Positions 54,955-62,553 of a stretch of 64,000 nucleotides of DNA are shown piece by piece (position 1 is the first letter of the stretch; the number at the start of each line of letters is the position of its first letter). The notes beneath the pieces were generated by a model. It was not told where the DNA came from. It saw nothing but the letters and a program-made list of their open reading frames with translations, and did no database searches. The stretch is from positions 682,001 to 746,000 of the forward strand of contig NZ_FXUA01000001.1 of the NCBI RefSeq assembly GCF_900182815.1, in the 5' to 3' direction. A program made the translations under genes and the position numbers. This stretch comes from Algoriphagus winogradskyi. Its GTDB lineage: Bacteria; Bacteroidota; Bacteroidia; Cytophagales; Cyclobacteriaceae.

Positions 54955-55322
54955 GGGTTGGTTAAGTTTATTTCAGGATTTTTAAAAATACGTCATTGGG
55001 ATGAACTAGGCAATTCAGATTATATAATGAGTCAGGCAGAGCGGAGTCAAAGGCGGTGTCAGACCTCCACTTTCTTATTATTGATAAAAACATATGTGTA
55101 TCTGCTTAATTGTAAATACCTACTTTGAATTAAAGCTAGAAGTTCAAATTTGGCAATTCCCCCTTTCCAAAAGGGGACAAGGGGGATTATTTCAGGCTAG
55201 AACCAGACAAAATTTCTCCACCATGATCTGTGTCCCACAGACCACTTTCAGTTTAGTTTATTTCAGTTCGTCCTGTGGTGATCCGCCACGGCGGACAGGC
55301 ACAGACCGAGGTATATAAAAAC
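54955..55322. repeat. Intergenic palindromic repeats (CCCCCTTT type and GGTCTGTG type)
   Basis: No gene is supported in this 368-bp gap. At 55155-55188 an interrupted dyad AATTCCCCCTTTCC...GGGGGATT resembles a dispersed repeat seen in many Bacteroidota genomes. At 55221-55311 lies a GGTCTGTG element (TGATCTGTG-TCC-CACAGACCA), followed by TCCGCC-AC-GGCGGA and CACAGACCGAGG. The latter copy is in the same orientation as the one at 55962-56108, so the two bracket the next gene. Confidence 0.7.
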
Positions 55323-55898
55323 CTAACCACCCAACCTCCTGGTCACCACTTTATCAATTGCTTCAAAAAGCTGTTTGGGGTGACGGGTTCGCCAACTCAC
55401 ATCGTTTAACTTCACTCCCATGACCAAGTACCGGTCTACACCAAACCTGCTCATTTCAGACAGGACATGATCCTGCAGGTTAAGCATGACGATCCAACCT
55501 TCTTCTAATTCATCTTGCCATTCCTCGTAGTAATCATCAGCCTCCAGATCCCCGTGGAAATTCAGCACATTCTCACAAATCAGTATGTATTTATTGATGC
55601 CCTCTGCGATCATCAATTCTATGATATTCCGCTTCAAGGTCATGATGTTATTGTTCAGCAGGTCATTCCACTCACCAATAAATTCAATCACAGCAAAACC
55701 AAGGTTATAGTCTGCATAGAGAACTTTCAGAAAAAGCGTCTCAGACTCCATACTATCCCACTGTGGGTGAATCAGAAAATTATAGATCTGATCCGTAAAG
55801 TGAATCTCACTGTTCTGATATTCAAAAAACGGAGATTGAGGATCCTCCGCAGCGATGTAAAGATGTCTCCAGTTATAATATGGCTCAAGCGTATGCAT
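55323..55898 (-). CDS. Hypothetical protein bracketed by palindromic repeats
   Basis: 191 residues from the ATG at 55898 (MHTLEPYYNWRHLYIAAEDP). Upstream codons to 55979 run into the GGTCTGTG repeat and are rejected. No signal peptide or membrane helix. The protein is acidic, with a very acidic stretch LEADDYYEEWQDELEEGW near 125-142. The segment IMTLKRNIIELMIAEGINKYILICENVLNF reads like a Rossmann-type alpha/beta core. I do not recognise the family, though a conserved Cytophagales hypothetical is likely. Codon use matches the neighbours, so it is probably native. Confidence 0.65.
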   Translation of the reverse strand: MHTLEPYYNWRHLYIAAEDPQSPFFEYQNSEIHFTDQIYNFLIHPQWDSMESETLFLKVLYADYNLGFAVIEFIGEWNDLLNNNIMTLKRNIIELMIAEGINKYILICENVLNFHGDLEADDYYEEWQDELEEGWIVMLNLQDHVLSEMSRFGVDRYLVMGVKLNDVSWRTRHPKQLFEAIDKVVTRRLGG

Positions 55899-55961
55899 GG
55901 TAGTTAAACAGAACTGACTTAGGCAAAGTTGCAGTTGATCCCTCCATTTACACTTCCCACC

Positions 55962-56108
55962 CCGTGGTCTGTGTCTCACAGACCACTTTCATTCCCCATG
56001 GTCTGTGTCCCACAGCCTCTTTTTTTTTCAGTTTATGTCGTTTCGCTCTTCCAATATAGTTTATTTCGGTCTGTGGTGATCCGCCATGGCAGACAGGCAC
56101 AGACCTAG
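55962..56108. repeat. GGTCTGTG palindromic repeat, second copy
   Basis: It starts with GTGGTCTGTG-TCT-CACAGACCAC (55964-55986). A partly decayed CATGGTCTGTGTCCCACAG follows. Then come a TTTCAGTTTATG stretch and GGTCTGTGGTGATCCGCCAT with CACAGACC at the end. The order of parts equals the copy at 55221-55311. Confidence 0.75.
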
Positions 56109-56158
56109 GTGGAGGAAGCCTTGAACCAAGAATCTTGAAAGGCCTAAGCACCTACTTT

Positions 56159-56290
56159 TGTGCCAACGGCACATCCAGTATCAGCCCTGAATACAGCGAA
56201 GCGAAATTCAGGGAGAGTGAAATTGATGTTGAAGCCATGAGTGCCAAAGGCACGATCTGTATCCCGTGGTCTGTGTACTACAGACCGTGG
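56159..56290. repeat. Cluster of short hairpins
   Basis: TGTGCC-AAC-GGCACA (56159-56173), GTGCC-AAA-GGCAC (56241-56253), CCCTGAAT...ATTCAGGG (about 56182-56211) and GGTCTGT-N5-ACAGACC (56268-56286) lie in one gene-free stretch. Two of them have 3-nt loops. Together with the neighbouring repeats they fill most of the gap from 55899 to 56445. Confidence 0.65.
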
Positions 56291-56445
56291 TGAGCAAGGA
56301 GTAAGGTGGTGTTAACCTTCCTTATCTATACATGTATCTTTTAATGCTTTCAGATAGCCTAAAAGCATTAGGAAATAAAAAAACTGCTTTTCGTTTTCAG
56401 GGTAAATGATATCTTTAGGAATCAGTTTTTATCAATTACCCGAAG

Positions 56446-56592
56446 ATGCCTCTTTTTTATACATCAATTGCTGAAAAACCTTTCAGATCCCTGACCGAAA
56501 TCAATCGCATCGATGCCGAAATCGACGCTTTGGTGTATGAGTTATATGGATTTACTGAGGAGGAGATTAGGATAGTGGAAGGGGGTGAGTAA
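56446..56592 (+). pseudogene. C-terminal remnant of a DNA methyltransferase / type IIG restriction enzyme
   Basis: A 48-codon frame ends in RIDAEIDALVYELYGFTEEE followed by IRIVEGGE and a stop. This tail is characteristic of Eco57I-type and related class I methyltransferase or restriction proteins, which are normally 900-1300 residues. Nothing upstream continues the gene: a stop precedes it at about 56416 and repeats lie beyond. It is best read as the surviving end of a lost restriction-modification gene. The assignment rests on this short tail alone. Confidence 0.55.
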
Positions 56593-56672
56593 TATATAAT
56601 TTTAATTTATCATTTTTGATTTATCATTCAGGAGTTAAATTTCGCTAAAAATTAATATAGATTTTTTATTAT

Positions 56673-57551
56673 ATGAAAAAATTATTTGGAATTGCATCGC
56701 TCATAATTTCAATTCTCACATTCATCATTTTGGTTCTTTCATATTTTAAAGAATTAGATTCGAAGGAACTAACATTAAGCAAAGATTATCAAGATATTTA
56801 TATATCTGATATTGAGGATTATATAAGATTTTATGATTCATTGGGTGAAAATGAATATTTAAACTTAATGCCGTCACAAATAAAATTAGAAATTCCACCA
56901 TACAGTCCAAATAAAATATCTATATCGGAATGGGTTATAAAAAATACTGGGCATATTCCAATAAAAAACGATAAAAAATCTAACTTAATTAAGATACAAC
57001 TTCCATTGGAAAGTAAAATTTATTCTGTTTTATTAGAAGGGTCTTACTTATCTGAAGATCCAAAAGAATTGCAAGTTGATACTTTAGATAATTCTGTCAC
57101 AATAGATGAATTTCTGTTAAATAAAGGTGATGAACTTTGGATTACCATTATACATGAGTTCCCTAATGCCAAACCGTATAACCTTAATCCACTTTTTATC
57201 TATAAAGGTGAAGGGATTACAGGATTTAAATCCTCAGATGAATGGGACCCGTTTAATTTGAATAAATATATTTATGTTTATACTAGTTTAAATGGGATTC
57301 AAATTTTAATCTTTTTTGTGCTCTCAGTTATTTTTTTTATTGTTGGTAGTTTTCGTGTAATTGTTTTTAAGTTTTCTAATAGGCGAAAATTATTGGAATT
57401 GATTTTTGTTTTCATTATTTCTATTTGTCTTGGGGAAATTTTGACATATTTATTATTTGGAAAAACTCTAAGCTTAGAAATCGCATCTATTCTATCAGTA
57501 TTTGGAATCATTTATTATTTACGGTTGTACTTATTTTTAAAAAATAATTAA
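56673..57551 (+). CDS. Unknown AT-rich membrane protein
   Basis: 292 residues. One N-terminal membrane helix (about 7-27) is followed by a 180-residue extracytoplasmic or cytoplasmic domain with no Cys and a few aromatic patches (ISEWVIKNTGHIPIKND). Three C-terminal helices fill about 208-290. Base composition is much more AT-rich than the neighbours, with many AAA, ATT and TTT codons, which suggests transfer. It lies just after a methyltransferase remnant and before the transposase repeat block. I do not recognise the family. A defence or immunity role is possible only by location. Confidence 0.6.
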   Translation: MKKLFGIASLIISILTFIILVLSYFKELDSKELTLSKDYQDIYISDIEDYIRFYDSLGENEYLNLMPSQIKLEIPPYSPNKISISEWVIKNTGHIPIKNDKKSNLIKIQLPLESKIYSVLLEGSYLSEDPKELQVDTLDNSVTIDEFLLNKGDELWITIIHEFPNAKPYNLNPLFIYKGEGITGFKSSDEWDPFNLNKYIYVYTSLNGIQILIFFVLSVIFFIVGSFRVIVFKFSNRRKLLELIFVFIISICLGEILTYLLFGKTLSLEIASILSVFGIIYYLRLYLFLKNN

Positions 57552-57635
57552 TGTTGGATTCCTACCTCTGTATATTCTATTGCCTTTCTGTTTTGAGGTT
57601 TTATTGAGCCCCACTTAGACCGCGAAATTGACGCC

Positions 57636-58055
57636 CCACTGGGAATAGAAACTGTTACTAAGCGTAGATTGCATCTACGCTTAGTAACAGTTTCTAGCAT
57701 TTGCAATTCCCGATATGTTCAACCCCTTTGGGGTTGCCATTTCCCATCACTATTTCACTTCCACGGGTTGCACCCGCGGTTATTGAAAAGTTGGACCACT
57801 ACGTGGTCATAAGGTGAAAGCAAAAACTTACCTATTTAAATAATCCTGAAATGCATGCCCATTGCGGTTGAAATCTAATCTTTCAATAACCGTTCTGAAC
57901 ACATGATCCTGAAAGGATCAAACCTCTCAATAGCCATGGGTGCAATCCACGGTAAAAGAGCATCCAAATCCACCCCACGACCCCGAAGGTGGTCCAACTT
58001 TTTACATAATACCCATTGCCAATACCACCCAAATTCCCGAAATTCCAACACTCCA
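57636..58055. repeat. 420-bp hairpin-rich repeat, copy A
   Basis: It shares near-identity with copy B over almost its full length. It contains several hairpins: CAACCCC-TTT-GGGGTTG (57720-57736), CGGGT-TGC-ACCCG (57764-57776), GACCAC-TAC-GTGGTC (57794-57808), GATCCT-GAA-AGGATC (57905-57919), CCATGGGT-GCA-ATCCACGG (57934-57952) and GACCCC-GAA-GGTGGTC (57979-57994). A long-range stem joins CGGTTATTGAAA (57777) and TTTCAATAACCG (57881). Confidence 0.85.
57646..57696. repeat. 51-bp perfect hairpin in copy A
   Basis: The 24-bp arms at 57646-57669 and 57673-57696 are perfectly complementary, around a TGC loop. The arm begins TAGAAACTG and ends AGCGTAGAT. In copy B the same place keeps only the inner 10 bp of the stem and the outermost pairs. 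Confidence 0.9.
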
Positions 58056-58469
58056 CTAAGAGTAGAAACCTATACTAAGCGTAGATTGTATCTACGCTTT
58101 TTTATATTCTAGCATTTGCAATTCCCGATATGTTCAACCCCTTTGGGGTTGCCATTTCCCATCACTATTTCACTTCCACGGGTTGCACCCGCGGTTATTG
58201 AAAAGTTGGACCACTACGTGGTCATAAGGTGAAAGCAAAAACTTACCTATTTAAATAATCCTGAAATGCATGCCCATTGCGGTTGAAATCTAATCTTTCA
58301 ATAACCGTTCTGAACACATGATCCTGAAAGGATCAAACCTCTCAATAGCCATGGGTGCAACCTACGGTAAAAGAGCATCCAAATCCACCCCAAGACCCCG
58401 AAGGTGGTCGAACTTTTACATAATACCCATTGCCAATACCACCCAAATTCCCGAAATTCCAACACTCCA
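58053..58469. repeat. 420-bp hairpin-rich repeat, copy B
   Basis: Second tandem copy, ending 24 bp before the transposase ATG. It differs from copy A mainly in the first hairpin (decayed outer stem) and at single positions in later hairpins. The long middle part (from AGCATTTGCAATTCCC onward) looks almost unchanged, which suggests a recent duplication. Confidence 0.85.
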
Positions 58470-58493
58470 TTTTTCCACTAAATCCAGATTTTT

Positions 58494-58940
58494 ATGAGCA
58501 CTTACACACAGCTTATGTACCACATAGTTTTTTCCACCAAACACCGGGAACCCACACTTATCAAAGACGACAGACGCAGACTTTTTGCCTACATCCATCA
58601 ACTCCTCACCAACAAAAATTGTCACCTATATCGGATCAATGGCGTGGAAGATCACCTACATATTTTAACCCATATCCATCCGACGATTGCGATTGCTAAT
58701 CTGGTAAAAGACATCAAATTGGCCAGTGATGACTTGATAAAGGAGGAGAAGATTTTTCCTGATTTCCAGGGGTGGCAGGATGGCTATGGCGCATTTTCAG
58801 AAACTATAAAAGCCAAAGAAAGGCTAATGAAGTACATCAAAAACCAAGAGGAGCATCATCGTACCATTTCATTTGAAGATGAGTACAAATCCTTGTTGAA
58901 TGAATATGAAATCAAATTTGATCCTAAATATCTATTGTGA
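58494..58940 (+). CDS. IS200-like / REP-associated tyrosine transposase
   Basis: 148 residues of the Y1 HUH transposase family. The metal-binding HUH motif is HLH at 54-56 in VEDHLHILTH. The probable catalytic Tyr114 lies in LMKYIKNQEEHHR, preceded by GWQDGYGAFS. The C-terminal FEDEYKSLLNEYEIKFD is typical of this subgroup. It would cut and rejoin single-stranded DNA at hairpins. The flanking hairpin arrays fit a substrate for it. The frame is intact, so it may still be active. Its place in the RAYT branch as against IS200 proper cannot be fixed without a tree. Confidence 0.9.
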   Translation: MSTYTQLMYHIVFSTKHREPTLIKDDRRRLFAYIHQLLTNKNCHLYRINGVEDHLHILTHIHPTIAIANLVKDIKLASDDLIKEEKIFPDFQGWQDGYGAFSETIKAKERLMKYIKNQEEHHRTISFEDEYKSLLNEYEIKFDPKYLL

Positions 58941-58956
58941 TTTTTACATTGCAAAA

Positions 58957-59105
58957 GGTTCACCCACTCCGTGGTCGTGCTTGTGAATTTAGAACTAAAA
59001 GCAAGACCCCCAATGGGGTCAAACCATTAATAACCATGGGTGCAACCCATGGTAAACGAATATCCCAAAGTGAACCCCACGACCCAGAATGGGTCGAACA
59101 ATATC
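58957..59105. repeat. Diverged hairpin array downstream of the transposase (copy C)
   Basis: It aligns with the second half of copies A and B but with changed bases. GACCCC-CAAT-GGGGTC (59005-59020) replaces GATCCT/AGGATC. CCATGGGT-GCA-ACCCATGG (59034-59052) is now a perfect stem. GACCCA-GAA-TGGGTC (59081-59095) replaces GACCCC/GGTGGTC. The linking text AAACC..TCAATAACCATGGGTGCAA is kept in part. Confidence 0.75.
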
Positions 59106-59546
59106 AGATTGAAACTCTTGACTATCACCTTCGATCTCCGAATTATCAGTTCAGAACACATACTTATCAGCTTAAAGCCGCTATGGATCAGAAAGAAGCA
59201 CATAATTATCACCTCGGAATGAATAGCGAGCGGCTAATAGGCGATATTGAGCAGCTCTGATCAGATTTTGTGCTGCTTCGGGGGAATGGTCCTATAGATG
59301 AGACATTCCGGGTTTTGAAAACCTCAAAGGTCTTTGGGTAACTTTGCTTTTTATTCCTGGTCTTTTTGGTTCACCCATAAAAAAAACGAAGAATTTTCTT
59401 TTTGACCCGTCTGAGCGTAGTCAAATCATTGATTGGGACTGGGTGGGATTTGTAATCCCACCCTCCTATTCTAACCAATTTATAATTGGTAAAAACCTTC
59501 AGTATATTTTCCAAACCTTTTCTCTCCTGTCCAAGTAAAACCTATT
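59106..59546. repeat. Gene-free stretch with further hairpins
   Basis: No supported gene lies here; the plus-strand frame ending at 59260 is made largely of repeat DNA. Two perfect 3-nt-loop hairpins stand before the next gene: GGGTGGGATT-TGT-AATCCCACCC (59441-59463) and AACCAATT-TAT-AATTGGT (59473-59490). The sequence AAAACCTCAAAGGTCT at 59318-59333 is identical to the right arm of the palindrome at 59973-60005. Confidence 0.65.
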
Positions 59547-59990
59547 ATGAAAATCTTGGTAATCCTATTTTTCGCGATGTTGAGTTCTGGACTGTTTGCT
59601 CAATCGGTAATCGTAAATCCAGATGGAACTCACTCAGTGGTTATTGATCATGGCGTTCACAAAGTAATAGTCAATCCTGACGGAACCCACTCCGTTGCCG
59701 TGAATCCGGGCAGCAACAATATCTTGGTAAATCCCGATGGTACTCATTCACAAATTATTGGGAATGGAAACTCGAAAATCATTGTAAATCCAAATGGAAC
59801 CCATTCCATCCTATTCTCACAAGATGATTCCCAGCAAGTAGCTGCAAAACCATACTCAGGATACCCATTCTTTTTCTTTAAAAAACGGGGAACCAAAACA
59901 ATCATCCTTCCTGATGGGTCGGTTCTTCATTTCAAGAAAGTGAATAAAAAGAATAAGTCACAAATTAATAATAGACCTTCGAGGTTTTAA
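59547..59990 (+). CDS. Small secreted protein with 19-residue NPDGTHS repeats
   Basis: 147 residues with a signal peptide (MKILVILFFAMLSSGLFAQ). Four exact-period 19-residue repeats follow (about 20-95), each with the core VNPDGTHS or VNPNGTHS. A half-decayed fifth (TKTIILPDGSVLHF) lies near the C-terminus, and the tail is basic. The repeat length and the NPDG turn suggest a small beta-solenoid or stacked-strand structure outside the cytoplasm. No known domain is recognised. The last codons and the TAA stop lie inside a palindromic repeat, and the same 16-bp sequence occurs in front of the gene, so the gene is bracketed by repeat DNA. Confidence 0.75.
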   Translation: MKILVILFFAMLSSGLFAQSVIVNPDGTHSVVIDHGVHKVIVNPDGTHSVAVNPGSNNILVNPDGTHSQIIGNGNSKIIVNPNGTHSILFSQDDSQQVAAKPYSGYPFFFFKKRGTKTIILPDGSVLHFKKVNKKNKSQINNRPSRF

Positions 59991-60005
59991 AAACCTCAAA
60001 GGTCT
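59973..60005. repeat. 33-bp palindrome carrying the stop codon of the NPDGTHS gene
   Basis: AGACCTTCGAGGTTTT (59973-59988) and AAAACCTCAAAGGTCT (59990-60005) pair with one mismatch around a single A. The TAA at 59988-59990 ends the preceding gene. The right arm recurs unchanged at 59318-59333. Confidence 0.85.
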
Positions 60006-60099
60006 AATCTACTTTTCAGATCTCAGCCTTTAGCTTTCTGACTTGGCTCTTGTGTCTTGAATCTTAGGTCTTACTTCTTGATACTTGCTACTCTAAAAA
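60006..60099 (-). repeat. AAGnnnn heptamer array after a permease stop
   Basis: Read on the minus strand, units such as AAGTATC, AAGAAGT, AAGACCT, AAGATTC, AAGACAC and AAGAGCC start about 15 nt after the stop of the 60100-62553 gene. They run for about 75 bp up to the palindrome. Confidence 0.75.
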
Positions 60100-62553
60100 C
60101 TACTCACTTTTCAATGAATCCACTGGATTTGAAGTAGCAGCCTTAATCGATTGATAGCTCGTAGTCAGCAAGGCAATCAGAATAGCGAATAAACCTGCAC
60201 CAAGAAATACCTGCCAGCCTAACTCCTGCTTGAATTGGTAGTCTTCCAGCCACTTTTGCATGGCATACCAAGCGATAGGCGATGCGATCACAAATGCGAT
60301 AAGAACTAGCTTGGCGAACTCCTTAGAGAGTAATACTACAATACTTCCTATGCTGGAACCCAGCACTTTTCGGATACCAATCTCCTTGGTTCTCTGCTCT
60401 GCCGTAAAGGCTGTCAATGCAAATAGTCCTAAGCAAGCAATCACAATTGCAAAACCAGCAAAGATGCCAAAGACTTTGCCTAGACGGGTTTCTGAGGCAT
60501 ACATTTGCCCGAATCTATCGTCCAGGAAAGAATAAGTAAAGGGTTGCCCCGGAGCCAGTTCATTCCATTTTGCCTCGATGAAACTTACTACCTCATCTGT
60601 ATTTGCAGAATTGAACTTGAAGGAAGCAATGCCGCTTGGACTTTCACTCAGAAAGATCATCACTGAACCTATATTTTCTTTGAGCGACTCGAAGTTGAAG
60701 TTTTTGACCACCCCTACCACAGTCTTACTTTCCAATTCATCCAAATTAGCGGTCTCGTTATTACCCGCCATGGAGTAGATCTTTTGACCTATAGGATTTC
60801 CGATGAAGTTGAATTTCTTTGCGGCTGTTTCGTTGAGAATCACAGCGCTGGAATCAGAGGGGAAATCCATGGAAAAATCTCTCCCTTCCACTATTTCCAT
60901 TCCCATGGTCTTCACGTAATCGTAGTCCACCTGCCAGTTTTGTAAGCTGACCATATTTTCGGTTTGCTTGGGATCCCTGCCCTCTGCCCACCAAGGCGTG
61001 TCTGATCTCCAGGTTCCAGACACGGGCAGATATCCGGTAATTGTCCCCGACTCCATCATACTATTTGCCAGAATCTCTCGCTTGAAGGTCTCCGCCTGAC
61101 CCTCTAAAGCATAGATATCATCCACGGTGATAATCTGCTCCTTATTGAAGCCGATCTTCTTGTTTTGTATGTAATTCAGCTGGTTGAAAACTGCGATAGT
61201 GGCGATCACCAAAATGATAGAGATCGCAAATTGAAATACCACCAGCGAGCTTCGAATCATTCCACTTTTCATTCCCATGGAAACCTTCCCTTTCAGAATG
61301 CTAATCGGTTTGAAGCCTGAAAGGAAAAATGCCGGATAAATACCTGCCAGTACGCCCGTACCAATCGCGCCTAAAATCAGAATCAGGTAAAAGGGCCCAA
61401 AGCTAAATGGCATGGCAAGTTCCCGCGCTGCCAAGTCATTAAACAGAGGCAGTAACAAAGAAACCAGCGGCACTGCAATCAAAAAGGAGATAAAGCTCAG
61501 TAGTATGGATTCCATCAAAAATTGTCGGATCAAGTGCGTTCGGAATGAACCCATCACTTTCCGAATTCCTACTTCTTTGGCACGGGAAGAAGATCTCGCC
61601 GTGGATAGATTCATAAAATTGATACAGGCAATAACCAGAATAAACAGAGCAATTGCCACAAACAGATAGACGTAGGTAACATTGAAATTAGGCTCAAATT
61701 CTCCCATCAGGTCACTTTTCAGGTGGATATCCAAAAGCGGCTGAACTTCATATTCCATTTTCCCACCATTTACAAACATAGTCTCCAGCGAAGCTCCTTC
61801 GCCGAATAGGTTACCCAACTCAGGTGTTATGTTCTTTTCTACCAGAGATTGTAATTTTTGATTTAAAGCGTCAGGATCTGTGCCTTCTCTTACTTTCAGA
61901 TAAGTCTGGAAATTATTACTTAGCCATGAACTGGTCTGCGCTTCTTCCAAGCCTTCCATGGCCAATAAAAAATTGAAGTGGAAATGACTGTTTTGAGGAA
62001 TATCTTCATAGACTCCAGTGATCCTAAAATCCATGTCATTATCCAAAATCAAGGATTTCCCTATGGCACTTTCCCCTGGGAAATACTTCTCTGCGATACT
62101 CTTGCTGATGGCCATGGTATTTGGTTCTGCCAATACCCCATCTCGGTTTCCTTCTAGAAGCGGAGTTCCAAAAACATTGAAATAGTCCTTGCTTGCCCAG
62201 ATTACGCCATTTTCCTTGATGTTCTGATCTACTTTTTTCACCAGGTAAGAACCACGTCCTCTAAAGTTAACCGCATATTCCACCTCAGGGAATTCCTCAG
62301 GAAGAGCTTCAGCCATTGGAGCCGGTGCTTGGACCATATTCCAATGATTCCCACCAAAAATGATATCCGCATGAATCCTGTAGATCTGATCGGCATCTTT
62401 GAAGTGCTTGTCGTAGGAAAGCTCATTGATTACAAAAAGTGAGATAATCATGCAGACCGCCACACCCACCGATAGCCCTAGGATATTGATGAAGGTGTAG
62501 AACTTATGCTTCTTTAAGTTTCTGAGGGCGATTTTGAAATAGTTCTTAAGCAT
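60100..62553 (-). CDS. ABC transporter permease, double FtsX/MacB-PCD type
   Basis: 817 residues, same plan as the permeases at the left end: MLKNYFKIALRNLKKHK start, helix about 20-42, periplasmic core, FtsX block, second core and second FtsX block. Coupling motifs are KEVGIRKVMGS (about 322-332) and KEIGIRKVLGS (near 720). The tail is SLKSE. It lies downstream of another permease on the same strand. No ATPase gene is near. The tandem of two permeases suggests a heterodimer, but that is an inference. Confidence 0.92.
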   Translation of the reverse strand: MLKNYFKIALRNLKKHKFYTFINILGLSVGVAVCMIISLFVINELSYDKHFKDADQIYRIHADIIFGGNHWNMVQAPAPMAEALPEEFPEVEYAVNFRGRGSYLVKKVDQNIKENGVIWASKDYFNVFGTPLLEGNRDGVLAEPNTMAISKSIAEKYFPGESAIGKSLILDNDMDFRITGVYEDIPQNSHFHFNFLLAMEGLEEAQTSSWLSNNFQTYLKVREGTDPDALNQKLQSLVEKNITPELGNLFGEGASLETMFVNGGKMEYEVQPLLDIHLKSDLMGEFEPNFNVTYVYLFVAIALFILVIACINFMNLSTARSSSRAKEVGIRKVMGSFRTHLIRQFLMESILLSFISFLIAVPLVSLLLPLFNDLAARELAMPFSFGPFYLILILGAIGTGVLAGIYPAFFLSGFKPISILKGKVSMGMKSGMIRSSLVVFQFAISIILVIATIAVFNQLNYIQNKKIGFNKEQIITVDDIYALEGQAETFKREILANSMMESGTITGYLPVSGTWRSDTPWWAEGRDPKQTENMVSLQNWQVDYDYVKTMGMEIVEGRDFSMDFPSDSSAVILNETAAKKFNFIGNPIGQKIYSMAGNNETANLDELESKTVVGVVKNFNFESLKENIGSVMIFLSESPSGIASFKFNSANTDEVVSFIEAKWNELAPGQPFTYSFLDDRFGQMYASETRLGKVFGIFAGFAIVIACLGLFALTAFTAEQRTKEIGIRKVLGSSIGSIVVLLSKEFAKLVLIAFVIASPIAWYAMQKWLEDYQFKQELGWQVFLGAGLFAILIALLTTSYQSIKAATSNPVDSLKSE

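Larger units (their letters stand above)
57636..59105. mobile_element. IS200-like/RAYT element with flanking hairpin arrays
   Basis: The block holds a tandem 420-bp repeat (copies at 57636-58055 and 58053-58469), the transposase gene (58494-58940) and a diverged part-copy of the hairpin array on the other side (about 58957-59105). No target-site duplication or fixed terminal inverted repeat was seen, as expected for a single-stranded HUH transposase. The exact ends are uncertain. Confidence 0.55.

Noticed and set aside
55094..55318. Plus-strand open frame of 74 codons
   Set aside because: It covers two palindromic repeats (CCCCCTTT type and GGTCTGTG type) and has no start context or family features.
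57636..59105. CRISPR-like array
   Set aside because: The repeats are two long tandem copies with internal hairpins, without regular short repeats and unique spacers, and there are no cas genes.
58937..59260. Plus-strand open frame of 107 codons after the transposase
   Set aside because: Its first half is the copy C hairpin array read as protein; composition follows the repeats, not a coding gene.
59344..59538. Plus-strand open frame of 64 codons before the NPDGTHS gene
   Set aside because: It runs through two hairpins and lacks any recognisable domain; treated as gene-free.
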